This document shows positions 54,575-64,000 of a stretch of 64,000 nt of DNA, piece by piece. The notes below the pieces were generated by a model. That model was not told the origin of the DNA. It saw only the letters and a list, made by a program, of their open reading frames with translations, and did no database searches. Origin of the DNA: Artemia franciscana (Eukaryota > Arthropoda > Branchiopoda > Anostraca > Artemiidae); assembly GCF_032884065.1 (NCBI RefSeq), contig NC_088866.1, forward strand, positions 26,578,335 to 26,642,334. Reading direction: 5' to 3'. The position numbers and the translations under genes are program-made. Every line of letters starts with the position of its first letter. The stretch's first letter is position 1.

Positions 54575-55690
54575 ATTAAATTAAAAAAAAACTAGTATTA
54601 TAACTGAAAGAAAAGAGTAGCATTGAAACTTAAAACAAACAGAAATTATTCTAAGCAGCAGGGGGGTGCCCCTTCCTCAACCATCGCTCTTTACGCTAAA
54701 GTCTTAAAGTTGCTTAAAGATATTTCTTATTCAAATTCAACGACCTTTGACTTTGAGCAGTATATCTTAAAGGATTGTTACAAAAATTAAAATTTAGCGT
54801 AAAGAGCAAGGGTTGAGGAAGGGATAGCCACTCTTTTATATGGAATAGTGTCTGTTTGTGTTAAATGGTACTCCTTACTATAAGTTGAAAAAAAAAACTA
54901 TTTTTACTTAATTTCTGACCGTTTTTCACTTCATGCCAGGAATCCCCCCCCCCCAACAGTGTCTCCCCGTGGGCCCCTTCCCCCACAGGAAGTCTCCTCC
55001 ACCCCCCGAAAATTACGCTTATTTCCCAGTAACAAATTCTATATGGGAACAATGGGCGAATTGCGTAACTTACGGCCCTTTCCTCAGGAACAGTTGGAGG
55101 TTATATTACCTTCAAAGAGATAGATACTTATTGAACTTCTGAACTATGCTGAATTAGATGGTTATCCCAAAATTTTGACCAGATGTCTGGGGGGAGGGAA
55201 GGAGCGTTGGAGGGGACCTAGTTGCTCTCCAATTTTTTTTGTCCCTTAAAAACGGCACTAGAACTTCTGATATCCATTTGAATGAGTCCTCTCTCGATAG
55301 GACCATTGGTTTGGTATGATCACCTCTGAAAAAAAACTTGCATCAGTGATATTTCTTCTGGAAAAAAATTCACATTTTAGTAGATAGGAGCTTCAAACGT
55401 TAACAGGAGGGTCTCTGATAGGCTGACTCTGGTGGTGTGATTTTCATTAAGGTCTCTGGACTTTTTGGAGGCGTTTCCGCCATTTTTTAAAGATCAGGAA
55501 GTTTTCTTGGGCCCGTAGCTTTTGATGGGTAACATTAAACTTAATAACTTTTCTATATCCGGAATCAGCATAAAAATCTAATTCTTTTGATTCTTTTTTC
55601 TCATTATTTTGGTTTTAGGTGAATCACTATTTTGGTTCGAGCTGAACACAGCTCTATAGCGACTATTTTAGGGGATGAGTGTTAATTATT
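54575..55690 (+). repeat. Diverged copy of the 1.73-kb repeat family
   Basis: Starts with a fold-back (AACTGAAAGAAAAGAGTAGC and, inverted, TGGTACTCCTTACTATAAGT near 54870). It then has AAAATTTTGACCAGATGTCT, AGTTGCTCTCCAATTTTTTT, AAAACGGCACTAGAACTTCT and GAATGAGTCCTCTC, in copy A orientation. Older than copies A to C and lacking the second internal hairpin. Confidence 0.75.
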
Positions 55691-56674
55691 TTAAAAAATG
55701 ACTTATATTTTCAAATGTCTAAATTTTTGTCTTTCTGACTTCAATATAATTTTTGTCATTTTTATAACTTCATACTATGCAGAATATAATTATCTATTAT
55801 TTTTTTTCTTATTTTGTTATAGAAAAAAAATGCACTTCAGGCTATTATCTTCACCTCAAAAATATTACAGAGAAAAGATGATGCTTTAGATGATATCAGG
55901 CGGGGTCAAATGATTGGCCGAAGTACATTTTTTAGAATTCTATTACCAAATGTATTTAAAATAAAAAAAATTACATTTTAGTTAAACTTGTAGCTCCATT
56001 TTACATATTATGCGAAGAACACCTTATATGAATGACGAAAATAACATAGAGGCAAAAAAGGAGAAAAATTGGAAAATTCGGCTAGATGAACTTTTAAAGT
56101 AATGAACACACATTTTATATTGGCTGTGTTCACCAAAACCACAATAATGATTTGTTGTTTGTTCGTATTTGCTACCTTAAAAAAAGTAATTTATTCAAAA
56201 TTACCAAGTGAGAAATAAATTTACTCCGGCCCTCCTACGGATAATTTGGCTAAAAATTGAGTTGTATTTAATAAAGTGCTCTCATTTTATGACTGCAACT
56301 TGGAGTAGTTTTGAGGGGCAGACAGGCTTTGGAATAACTTCCTCTACTTTATCTATGTTTTATTAGTGTTGCAAAATTACCATAATATAAAAATTCGGTA
56401 AGTAAAATTGGTAAAATAAGGTACTCCCTAGGAAATATTTATAGGGTAAAATTGGTGTTTTAGAGTTGCCTTGTAGCTACAAGACCAGTTGAGCATTTTT
56501 TTTTTAAGTATCACTTTGAGCTTTTAATGAAATATGTTAATGATTCTGATTTTCCTGGGCTTAAAAAAGGTAATGCCCCTTCATCTAGAGTTTCATGAAT
56601 TTAATTAAGTGTCTAGTGTATTCCTTTGGTAATCTTGTGCCCGTGGTAATACATCAGCAATTGGACAGTGCCTG
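55691..56674. other. Unassigned sequence
   Basis: No supported feature. A TTTTGTTATAG before an open stretch near 55820 was inspected as an exon and does not match PRXL2B. Confidence 0.45.
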
Positions 56675-56865
56675 ATTTCGGACATTCTTATTGTACAAAA
56701 AAATAATGAATAAAAAAATAAAAATAAGTACCATTATTTGGCAGTAAAATCATATTAGTATTTTTTTTTCTATATTTATCCCTAAGAAATGTTACCCCAA
56801 CAGCGTTATATATTTTAATAGCATTATTCAGCCACATTCCTTGTGACGGAAAATTTGGAATGACA
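56675..56865. repeat. Dispersed repeat, direct copy of 52555-52760
   Basis: Same ordered blocks as the 52.6-kb copy, by eye about 80 percent alike. Confidence 0.75.
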
Positions 56866-57534
56866 TTTCTAAAGTGACGGTAAATTCAGTTACTTTCAAA
56901 GTCATTAAGATTGTCTTCAATAGATTTACTTGCAAATCTAGCTTATCTTCTTCAGGCTTAGATTCTGATTAAGTGAGCGTGCCTGTTCCAAAGCCCCCCC
57001 CCCCTTCCCGACAAAAGTCCCGGATACGGACTTGAGGATTATATCCATTTCTACCTCCACCCTCCCATCGTCTCTCCCTTAGAGCTAATTCTGTATTTAT
57101 CTGGAGATTCTTTGCCGAAACACATGGCCCGTTAAACTAGAATAGAAATTTTGTTTTGACACTAAATAGTCAGTAACAATTCATTCAGTATCAATTCGTT
57201 AAAAAGCAGTCTGATTCTTAGAAAAGGGCACTGGAACTTGTGATTTCCAATTGACTGAGCCCTCCTCCAAAGCTTATTCGACCACCCCCTCCACCTGAGG
57301 TGCCTCTGAGAAAAAAATTTAATAAATATTAATACATTGAACTCTTATTGGTATTTACTATAGGTAATCCAATACATTTGCCCCTGGCTTAAACAGAAGA
57401 GTAGAAATTTTAATTTCCCTTCTAATAAAATCTGGAATTATCCAATGAAAAAATAGAGGGAATTTTCCATGGGGGTAAACGCCAGCTCCCAAGGAAAAAG
57501 ATGGCATGAATACAAGATTTCTTTAGTATGTGAA
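56866..57534. other. Mostly unassigned sequence with a repeat remnant
   Basis: Near 57225-57285, AAAAGGGCACTGGAACTTGT, TTTCCAATTGACTGAGCCCT is a remnant of the 1.73-kb family. Nothing else recognised. Confidence 0.4.
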
Positions 57535-57680
57535 ATCTATATATATAAAAATAAGTTGTATTTATGTTTGTTTTTTTGTATGTTTGTTTGTTTGTAAAAA
57601 GAGGGTTTGCCTATGACATCATTATAAGTATACAAGGCTTTGTATATGACGTCATTATAAGATGATTTTTAATTGCTGAA
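57535..57680 (+). mobile_element. Solo Helitron 5-prime fragment
   Basis: TCTATATATATAAAAATAAG at 57537 is followed by TGTTTGTTTGTAAAAAGAGG and TATATGACGTCATTATAAG, the module also present at 35.07 and 36.1 kb, but with no Helitron coding sequence or 3-prime end after it. Confidence 0.7.
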
Positions 57681-57769
57681 TAGTGTCTCATTTATTCTGG
57701 CTTGTTTTTTTAGTTTGTTTGATTACGTCTTTCTCAATCCCCTCGAAATCAAAAGACCTTAATCCTCTC

Positions 57770-58350
57770 GAATGTGGCATTGGATCAAAATAAAAAGTAC
57801 ACCATTGGAATTGTCATTTTCAAAAACCCTTTACAGGAAACTTAAAGCTCCCCATCCTGAACAACAAGGAAAATCTCTTTTTTGCACGGGTAGCGCTGTG
57901 TGTCTTCTTTTTTTTTCTCGTCGTTATCGGGCGCTGGATCATCAAAGAGAGTTGTTCAACAGCTCATTTAAAAGAGAATTTTTGTATCTAGTCGCTTTTT
58001 ATAAATTCAACTTGACAACGCCGTTTTGAAGTGCCCTGCGGCATCAAAAATGCGTAGGCTGGGAAGAATGAAAAGGGTACCGTGCTATCGCATTCTCCAT
58101 GGTTGAAAACTTTAATCTCGAGGTTTACAATTCCTCCTCTTCTATATCTCACCCTGCCAGCCCCTTAATGTCATTCATATAAATCGTCTACTGACTAACA
58201 GAACTCGAATGCTATTGCAACAGACAGAGAGCTGTTTATTGGACATTTAATAGCTAATTTTTGTATCTAATAACTTTTAAAGTCGGCTTGTTAATGCCAT
58301 CATAAAGTGTCATATGGCCCTCAAAAGCTGCAATTTGGGATGTCTCCTTT
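57770..58350. repeat. Diverged tandem duplication
   Basis: GAGAGTTGTTCAACAGCTCA..TTTTTGTATCTAGTCGCTTTT (57.95 kb) is echoed by GAGAGCTGTTTATTGGACAT..TTTTTGTATCTAATAACTTTT (58.23 kb), each leading to a GGCATCAAAA or GGCCCTCAAAA block. The 85-codon ORF at 57772 is probably repeat-derived. Confidence 0.55.
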
Positions 58351-59121
58351 TTTTCAATGAAAAGGCCAAAAAGGCCTTTTCCAATGGAAAGACTCTGGAA
58401 AAGGAATTTTTTAGAGTTTAGGCAGGGACAAAAATTAGGGGCCACGGACGCCACCACCGCCCTCAATTGCCGGCAATAGAATTGCACGCAAGCAACATTG
58501 TAGACAAATACTTAAAGGCTCAATTCAAATCTATTAATCATTTCAGCGTGCTTTTTGTAGGTTTATCGTTGAAAACAGCACTGAAAAGCTGCATCGAGGG
58601 GTGATAAGACTTTGAGATCTAGGTTTAAGAAAAACATTCAAAATTCATGAACAATTATGCTAACAGAAGTCCGAATCTTGAATAGGAAAATTTTTCAGAA
58701 ATATGTATTATCTTTCTAGCGCCTACAATGATTAGTTTTTTTTTAAGTGTTGAAGTAAAAAAAAAAAACAAAAAAAAACATAATGAAAACGCAAGCTTTT
58801 GTAGATTATATTAACTATGCGTCATAAAAGCTTTTAATAATTTATAGATAATTGATTTTTTTTTTTAATTGTAGCTTCTCAAGGATGCCAACGATAAATA
58901 CGCCGTGGACGCTTTTTTGTGACAAGTCTCAGATTTTTAAGTCAAAGTTTGTGAGAGTTGCTAAGTTAAACCCAAATTTAATCCCCTCTTTTCCCAAAAA
59001 CTCGTGTCAACTTCATTTGACTCTTTGTCTAAGTTGTAAAAAAAAAACTTTAAGAAGGTTTACGTCAATATTTAAGAACCTACAAAACATACAAAAATTA
59101 ATTTAGAGGTACAGTTTTTTT
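58351..59121. other. Unassigned sequence
   Basis: No supported gene; an 84-codon plus-strand ORF (58852) follows a TTGTAG but has no PRXL2B similarity. Confidence 0.45.
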
Positions 59122-60869
59122 AATCAAACAGCTCGTGGTAACGAACTGTAATAAGGAGCGACCCGGCTCAATAGTAACCAAAACTCTAAAAAATTGAATT
59201 TTGATATCAATAGCTACATCAAACGAATCGCATTTTGATTATGATTTTAAATATATAAGTTTCATCAAGTTTAGTCTTACCCATCAAAAGTTACGAGCCT
59301 GAGAAAATTTGCCTTATTTAAGAAAATAGGGGGAAACATCCCCTAAAAGTCGTAGAATCTTAACAAAAATCACACCATTGCATTCAGCGTATCAGAGAAC
59401 CCTACTGTAGAAGTTTCAAGCTCCAATCTACAAAAATGTGGAATTTTGTATTTTTTGCCAGAAGACAAATCACGGGTGCATGTTTATTTGTTTTTTTGTT
59501 TTTTTCCCCAGGGGTCATCGTATCGACCAAGTGGTCCTAGAATGTCGCAAGAGGGCTCATTCTAACGGAAATGAAAAGTTCTAGTGCCCTTTTTAAGTGA
59601 CCAAAAAAATTGGAGGGCATCTTGGCCCCCTCCCACGCTCATTTTTTCCCAAAGTCAACGGATCAAAATTTTGAGATAGCCATTTTGTTCAGCATAGTCG
59701 AAAACCATAATAACTATGTCTTTGGGGATGACTTACTCCCCCACAATCCCTGAGGGAGGGGCTGCAAGTTACAAACTTTGACCAGTGTTTACATATAGTA
59801 ATGGTTATTGGGAAGTGTACAGACGTTTTCAGGGGGATTTTATTTTCTTTGGGGGTGGGGCTGAGGGGAGGGTGCTATTTTGGAGGATCTTTCCTTGGAG
59901 GAATCTGTCATGGGGGAAGAAAAATTCAATGAAAAGGGCGCAGGATTTTCTAGCATTACTATAAGAAAACAATGAAAAATAAACATGAAAACGTTTTTTC
60001 AAATGAAAGGAAGGAGTAGCATTGAAACTTAAAACGAACAGAGATTATTACGCATATGAGGGGCCCTAAAAATACTTTAGCATAAAGAGCGAGGTATTTA
60101 GGAGGAGATATATACCTCGCTCTTTATGCTAAAGTATTTTTAGTAATTTCAACTATTTATTCTACGGCCTTTCTGATTCAGGGGTCATTCTTAAAGAATT
60201 GGGACAAAACTTACGATTTAGTGTAAAGAGCGAGGTATTAACGAGGGTACAAACCCCCTCGTATACATAATAAAAATATAAGATTATTAAAGTTTGTTAC
60301 GTAAGTTAATTCTTAAGTTACGTATATAAGTTACGTTATATTTTAATTCTTAAGTTAAAAATTAAAAGTTCTAGTTGCCTTTTTAAGTAACCGAAAAATT
60401 GGAGGGCAACTAGGCCTCCTTCTCCACCCCTTATTTCTCAAAATCGTCTGATCAAAACTAAGAGAAAGGCATTTAGCCAAAAAAAGGATTAATATACAAG
60501 TTTCATTTTAATAATTTATGTGCAGAGAGTCAAAACCAAACATGCATTAATTCAAAAACGTTCAGAAATTAAATTAAAAAAAACTAATTTTTTTTAGCTG
60601 AAAGTAAGGAGCGACATTAAAACTTAAAACGAACAGAAATTACTCCGTATATGAAATGGGTTGTCCCCTCCGCAATCCCTCGCTCTTTACGCTAAAGTTT
60701 GACTCTTTGCCACAATTCTACTTTTTAAAACAATTAAAAGCTTTAGCGTAAAGAGCGAGGGATTGCGGAGGGGACAACCCATTTCATATACGGAGTAATT
60801 TCTGTTCGTTTTAAGTTTTAATGTCGCTCCTTACTTTCAGCTAAAAAAATTAGTATTTTTTTATTTAAT
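59122..60869 (-). mobile_element. 1.73-kb non-autonomous element, copy C
   Basis: Same orientation as copy B, from ATCAAACAGCTCGTGGTAAC to the TTTATTTAA after the terminal fold-back (60590-60860). Both internal hairpins are present. Very similar to A and B, differing by small indels, so all three copies are young. Confidence 0.82.
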
Positions 60870-62700
60870 GAATGTAAAAGACGATGTTGAAACGTAAAGT
60901 TAACAAAAGCAGTTGCTTCAAACGGACTGGCTCGGGATGTTTCCCTATATTCGTAGAGTTCTGAAACCTAATGCTCTACTGAAAACTAAGCTTTCTTGAG
61001 GTTTTTAGCGAGTTAAAATCGTGCAGTAGAAGTTATTGGTTTCATGGGTGGTATAAAAAGATTGTGAGCCTAATGGATTATTCTTTTAATTTCTGCAATC
61101 CACTAAAAAATTTTCCTGTTTCTATTCATTTTTGTTGCGTCAGTTTTGTGTTTTAGGTAGCGCTAGTTTTTCAGAATTCTACACATGTAGGGAAATATCT
61201 CGAGCCAGTTTCTATCAAACAGTTTTTGAAAAATATGTTGAATAAACCGCGAAGCACGTTTCAGTATTGCTCTTTACTTTAAGCAGAAAAACAAAGTTCT
61301 TTTTTTTTAATAAACTTTATTAGAAACGTAGATTTTGCCAGTTGTTAGTTCGTCAAAATGAGATTGGCAACCTGTTCCTGCACTATTTAAGTTATTTGCC
61401 ACCCAATAGTATAGTTTACCATTGCACCAAATTGTGTTCTTTTTCATATGAGAGTTGTGTTTAATAAAAAAATAGTTTAATAAAAGCTACACACGGAAGG
61501 AAATACAGGGACTTTGTCTCCCATTAGATTGAATCTAAGGACCGCCCTCCCCAGGTAGAAGCTGTTATTCACTCTAATTATTGGCTACGTTAGCCATGAA
61601 CCAAAATAACGGATTTCTATTTTCCACACTCATGTGCTATATACTTCTGTTGATAAGCAAACGTAATAGATTAGATTTCTCTTTTTTTTTTCTTGTGTTT
61701 ACTTAAACGATTAAGACAAGTTTATCATTTAAGTAAGTGCCAAAACTTGAATTCAATTAAATTTGGAATAAAGCTGAAACAACAAGTATGAATGAACATC
61801 TCTAAAAATACGATATCAAAAGGTTTTAAGCGGAGCACGTGTCTTTTAAATTGTGCCAATAAACAACAAAGAGAGATAAAACTCCACAAAAAAAACCCTC
61901 AAACGAGACTGTGCGGCCAATAGAGAGGAAAAACTAAAATAATGCGGATATTTTGCCTTTATCCAAATTAGGCGTCCTCAGCACAAGATAAAAAGAAAAA
62001 ACACTAAACTAAAAACGAATAAAACCACCACCAATAATAATAAATACAATTGTCGCTACTGATCCACGTAGGGAAAAGAAGCTATTAGAGTTACTTCAAT
62101 GAGAACATCAAAGCAACATTTAAATTGTGCATATTAATGCTCAAAGTCAAACAATCTAATGGTACTTTCAGAATACAGTGTAAAATCTTTCACACTTGCG
62201 GAACTTAGGACTTTACGTTTCGTTATGTAACAGTTGCGTAACGTTGTTTTTACAGAGTGATTTTAGTCCTTAACGTAGAAGTGCTAAGTAGATTCGAGCT
62301 CTACTTAGAATTTTATGTTATGTAAGCTTATGTTGCGTAACTCAATGTAGCAGCAAACAGAAATGAATTTCTGGGTGATCATTTAATAAATTTACAAGAT
62401 AAATTCATAAGCATTTCCTAGACAGTCATTCAGGCTTGACCACAATATAAATCCCCATCTTTATTTCACTTTTTATTTTTGAATAGTTCGCTTATGATGG
62501 TTGAGATGATTTTAGGCTATGTTGTAATGGTTTTATGAATTTTTAGTTGTCTTTGTAGGAAAGTACTTGTTTAAACGTGAACTATTTTGCTTAAAGTGAG
62601 GTAACTGGCCTTGAAAATTGTCTAGACTGTGTGAAAGCCACTTTTTAAGCCACTTAAATTTTCAATTTAAAAGGCATTGGTGGAGACTGAATTGGTAGCC
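60870..62700. other. Unassigned sequence
   Basis: AT-rich, with no ORF above background and no recognised repeat. TTTGTCAGAATTCTACACATG-like sequence near 61170 is not repeated elsewhere. Confidence 0.45.
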
Positions 62701-62708
62701 CAGTTGTT

Positions 62709-62755
62709 ACAGCTTCAAAAGTAGCTCGCAAGCCTGTTCGGCTACTTTTGAAGCT
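62709..62755. repeat. Perfect 16-bp inverted repeat (hairpin)
   Basis: CAGCTTCAAAAGTAGC and its exact reverse complement GCTACTTTTGAAGCTG flank a 15-nt loop. Followed at 62800-62850 by CGATACTGATATAATCGATA and CCGATACGATACCGAC, a pattern seen near the ends of some hAT-type elements. Confidence 0.85.
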
Positions 62756-62849
62756 GCTTTTTTCCAAACTGTCAATAATAGGACCCCAATACATTTTTGG
62801 AGTCGATACTGATATAATCGATATCGTACCGATACGATACCGACACAAT

Positions 62850-63460
62850 TTGCCTATAAGTTCCCCTCCGGAAAAAAAAACTTACCTAAAGTTTAAACCC
62901 CCCATTCTCTTTCCATATTTATGCTCACATGTCTGTCTCTGGTCTATTATACACGAAAGAAAAGCATCAATAATTCACTGGGATCCTAAAAATTAGCCAT
63001 TTACAAGATTTCTGAGCACAAACAAAATGGTGGATATTTGCGGAAGTGACAAATAAGAAAAAAAATTAATCAAAGAAGCCGGTGTAGTTACATAAACACA
63101 AATACGTAAAAATCTGATTGAAAGAAGCATAAGAAAATTTATTGAAATTTACTCTTCAAAACCTAAGTTTCAATAGCGGAACTTTGAATTTTAATTATTC
63201 ACATATCAATGTGAAAACTTTACATTCATATAATATGGTTTCTCACTAATGAATCCATGCTAGGCACACTGGATATAGGGACGCAGCTAGAGTTTTAAGT
63301 TTGGAGGAGGGATTTAAAGAATGTGTCGACAAAACCGTTGTCAATTGACCCACCTCTGCTGCTCTCTCCACCACGATTAGACTTAGCTGGCGGCTCTGTC
63401 CCAAAGAACTGGACAAACAAAGTTATATGACGAAATCTGGTGCCATTTTCTGGACAAGTT
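62850..63460. other. Unassigned sequence
   Basis: No supported feature. Confidence 0.45.

Positions 63461-63530
<70 letters not shown>
63461..63530. repeat. (TA)n microsatellite at a Helitron 5-prime end
   Basis: TA units leading into TCTATCTATATAAAAATAAG. Confidence 0.95.
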
Positions 63531-63531
<1 letters not shown>

Positions 63532-63759
63532 ATCTATATAAAAATAAGTTGTCTGTGTGTGGATCTGTGGATCTGTGGATCAGGTGACGTCATGTTTCGG
63601 CTGACGTCATGAAATTAGTTGCCATCATTTTTGCTTTGAAGGTGACGTCATTCAAGTTATATAAGACATATGTTCGCGTAGAATTCTATTAATGTTTAAG
63701 TTTACAATGACTGATGAAGATGCTCAAAGAGTCTATGCCAAAAAACTTGCTGCTGATAG
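63530..63759 (+). mobile_element. Helitron 5-prime end, plus strand (left half of a head-to-head pair)
   Basis: AAAATAAGTTGTCTGTGTGT, CAGGTGACGTCATGTTTCGG, CTGACGTCATGAAATTAGTT and GGTGACGTCATTCAAG precede the ORF start MFKFTMTDEDAQRVYAKKLA, as in the 33.2-kb element. It breaks off within the ORF at 63759. Confidence 0.88.
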
Positions 63760-63790
63760 TTCCTCGGCACGCTTTCTTTTCTGACTTTCT

Positions 63791-64000
63791 CTATCAGCAG
63801 CAAGTTTTTTGGCATAGACTCTTTGAGCATCTTCATCAGTCATTGTAAACTTAAACATTAATAGATTTCTACGTGAACATATGTCTTATATAACTTGAAT
63901 GACGTCACCGTCAAAGCAAAAATGACGGCAACTAATTTCATGACTTAATTTCAGAACTTAATTTCTGTGTTGACTGACGTCATGAAATTAGTTGTCGTCA
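63791..64000 (-). mobile_element. Helitron 5-prime end, minus strand (right half of a head-to-head pair)
   Basis: The reverse complement of the left half, running out of the window. It starts 33 bp further into the ORF than the left half, and 31 bp (63760-63790) separate the arms. CRE octamers are again present (near 63900 and 63975). Confidence 0.88.

Noticed and set aside
55812-55935. Candidate next exon of PRXL2B after TTTTGTTATAG
   Set aside because: The translation lacks the expected GNL.GD..Q.GG block and has no donor in the right phase.
57772-58029. 85-codon plus-strand ORF
   Set aside because: Falls in a diverged tandem duplication; the second unit does not keep the frame.

Overview
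This is a eukaryotic, AT-rich window dominated by introns and transposable elements, with only two recognisable host genes, both known only from exons. Spliced genes with consensus GT..AG introns of up to about 16 kb, a selenoprotein-type UGA codon, and CR1/jockey-type LINE, Penelope-like, pogo-type and Helitron elements point to an invertebrate animal. An arthropod, perhaps a crustacean, is my best guess, but the species cannot be fixed from the sequence.

The minus-strand gene (about 2.76 to 14.87 kb, with a possible first exon near 23.5 kb) is SCO1, the mitochondrial inner-membrane copper chaperone for cytochrome c oxidase. Four exons are certain: transmembrane segment (14675-14866), copper-binding CPDIC (10017-10214), middle of the thioredoxin fold (6998-7206), and C terminus with the DHTIIMYL histidine (2763-2912). 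Splice phases agree at every junction.

The plus-strand gene is a PRXL2B/FAM213B-type peroxiredoxin-like protein (prostamide/prostaglandin F synthase, the SelU group). Its exons are at 26023-26103, 42290-42497 and 53498-53613; about the last 60 codons were not found and probably lie past 64 kb. The first cysteine of the family's CxxC is replaced by an in-frame TGA (42356-42358) in an otherwise intact, correctly spliced exon. This is best read as selenocysteine and is the most interesting observation here. SCO1 and PRXL2B lie head to head and both have a thioredoxin fold.

Everything else is repeats. 1-8.8 kb: Helitron 5-prime segment, tandem repeats, LINE pieces. 15.5-17 kb: a 195-bp satellite with splice-like signals. 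17.6-19.3 kb: dead pogo/jerky-type transposase. 26.6-30.5 kb: a Penelope-like element interrupted by a long-TIR element carrying a CR1-like LINE. 33.2-36.4 kb: an internally deleted, partly tandem-duplicated Helitron with three CRE octamers before its ORF and a hairpin plus CTAG at its 3-prime end. 36.7-42 kb: LINE, tandem arrays and a large fold-back. 43.0-46.7 kb: two 1.73-kb non-autonomous elements in inverted orientation; a third copy is at 59.1-60.9 kb. 47.4-49.9 kb: minus-strand Helitron copies. 63.5-64 kb: two Helitron 5-prime ends head to head. Many (TA)n microsatellites abut Helitron ends. No rRNA, convincing tRNA or CRISPR feature was seen.
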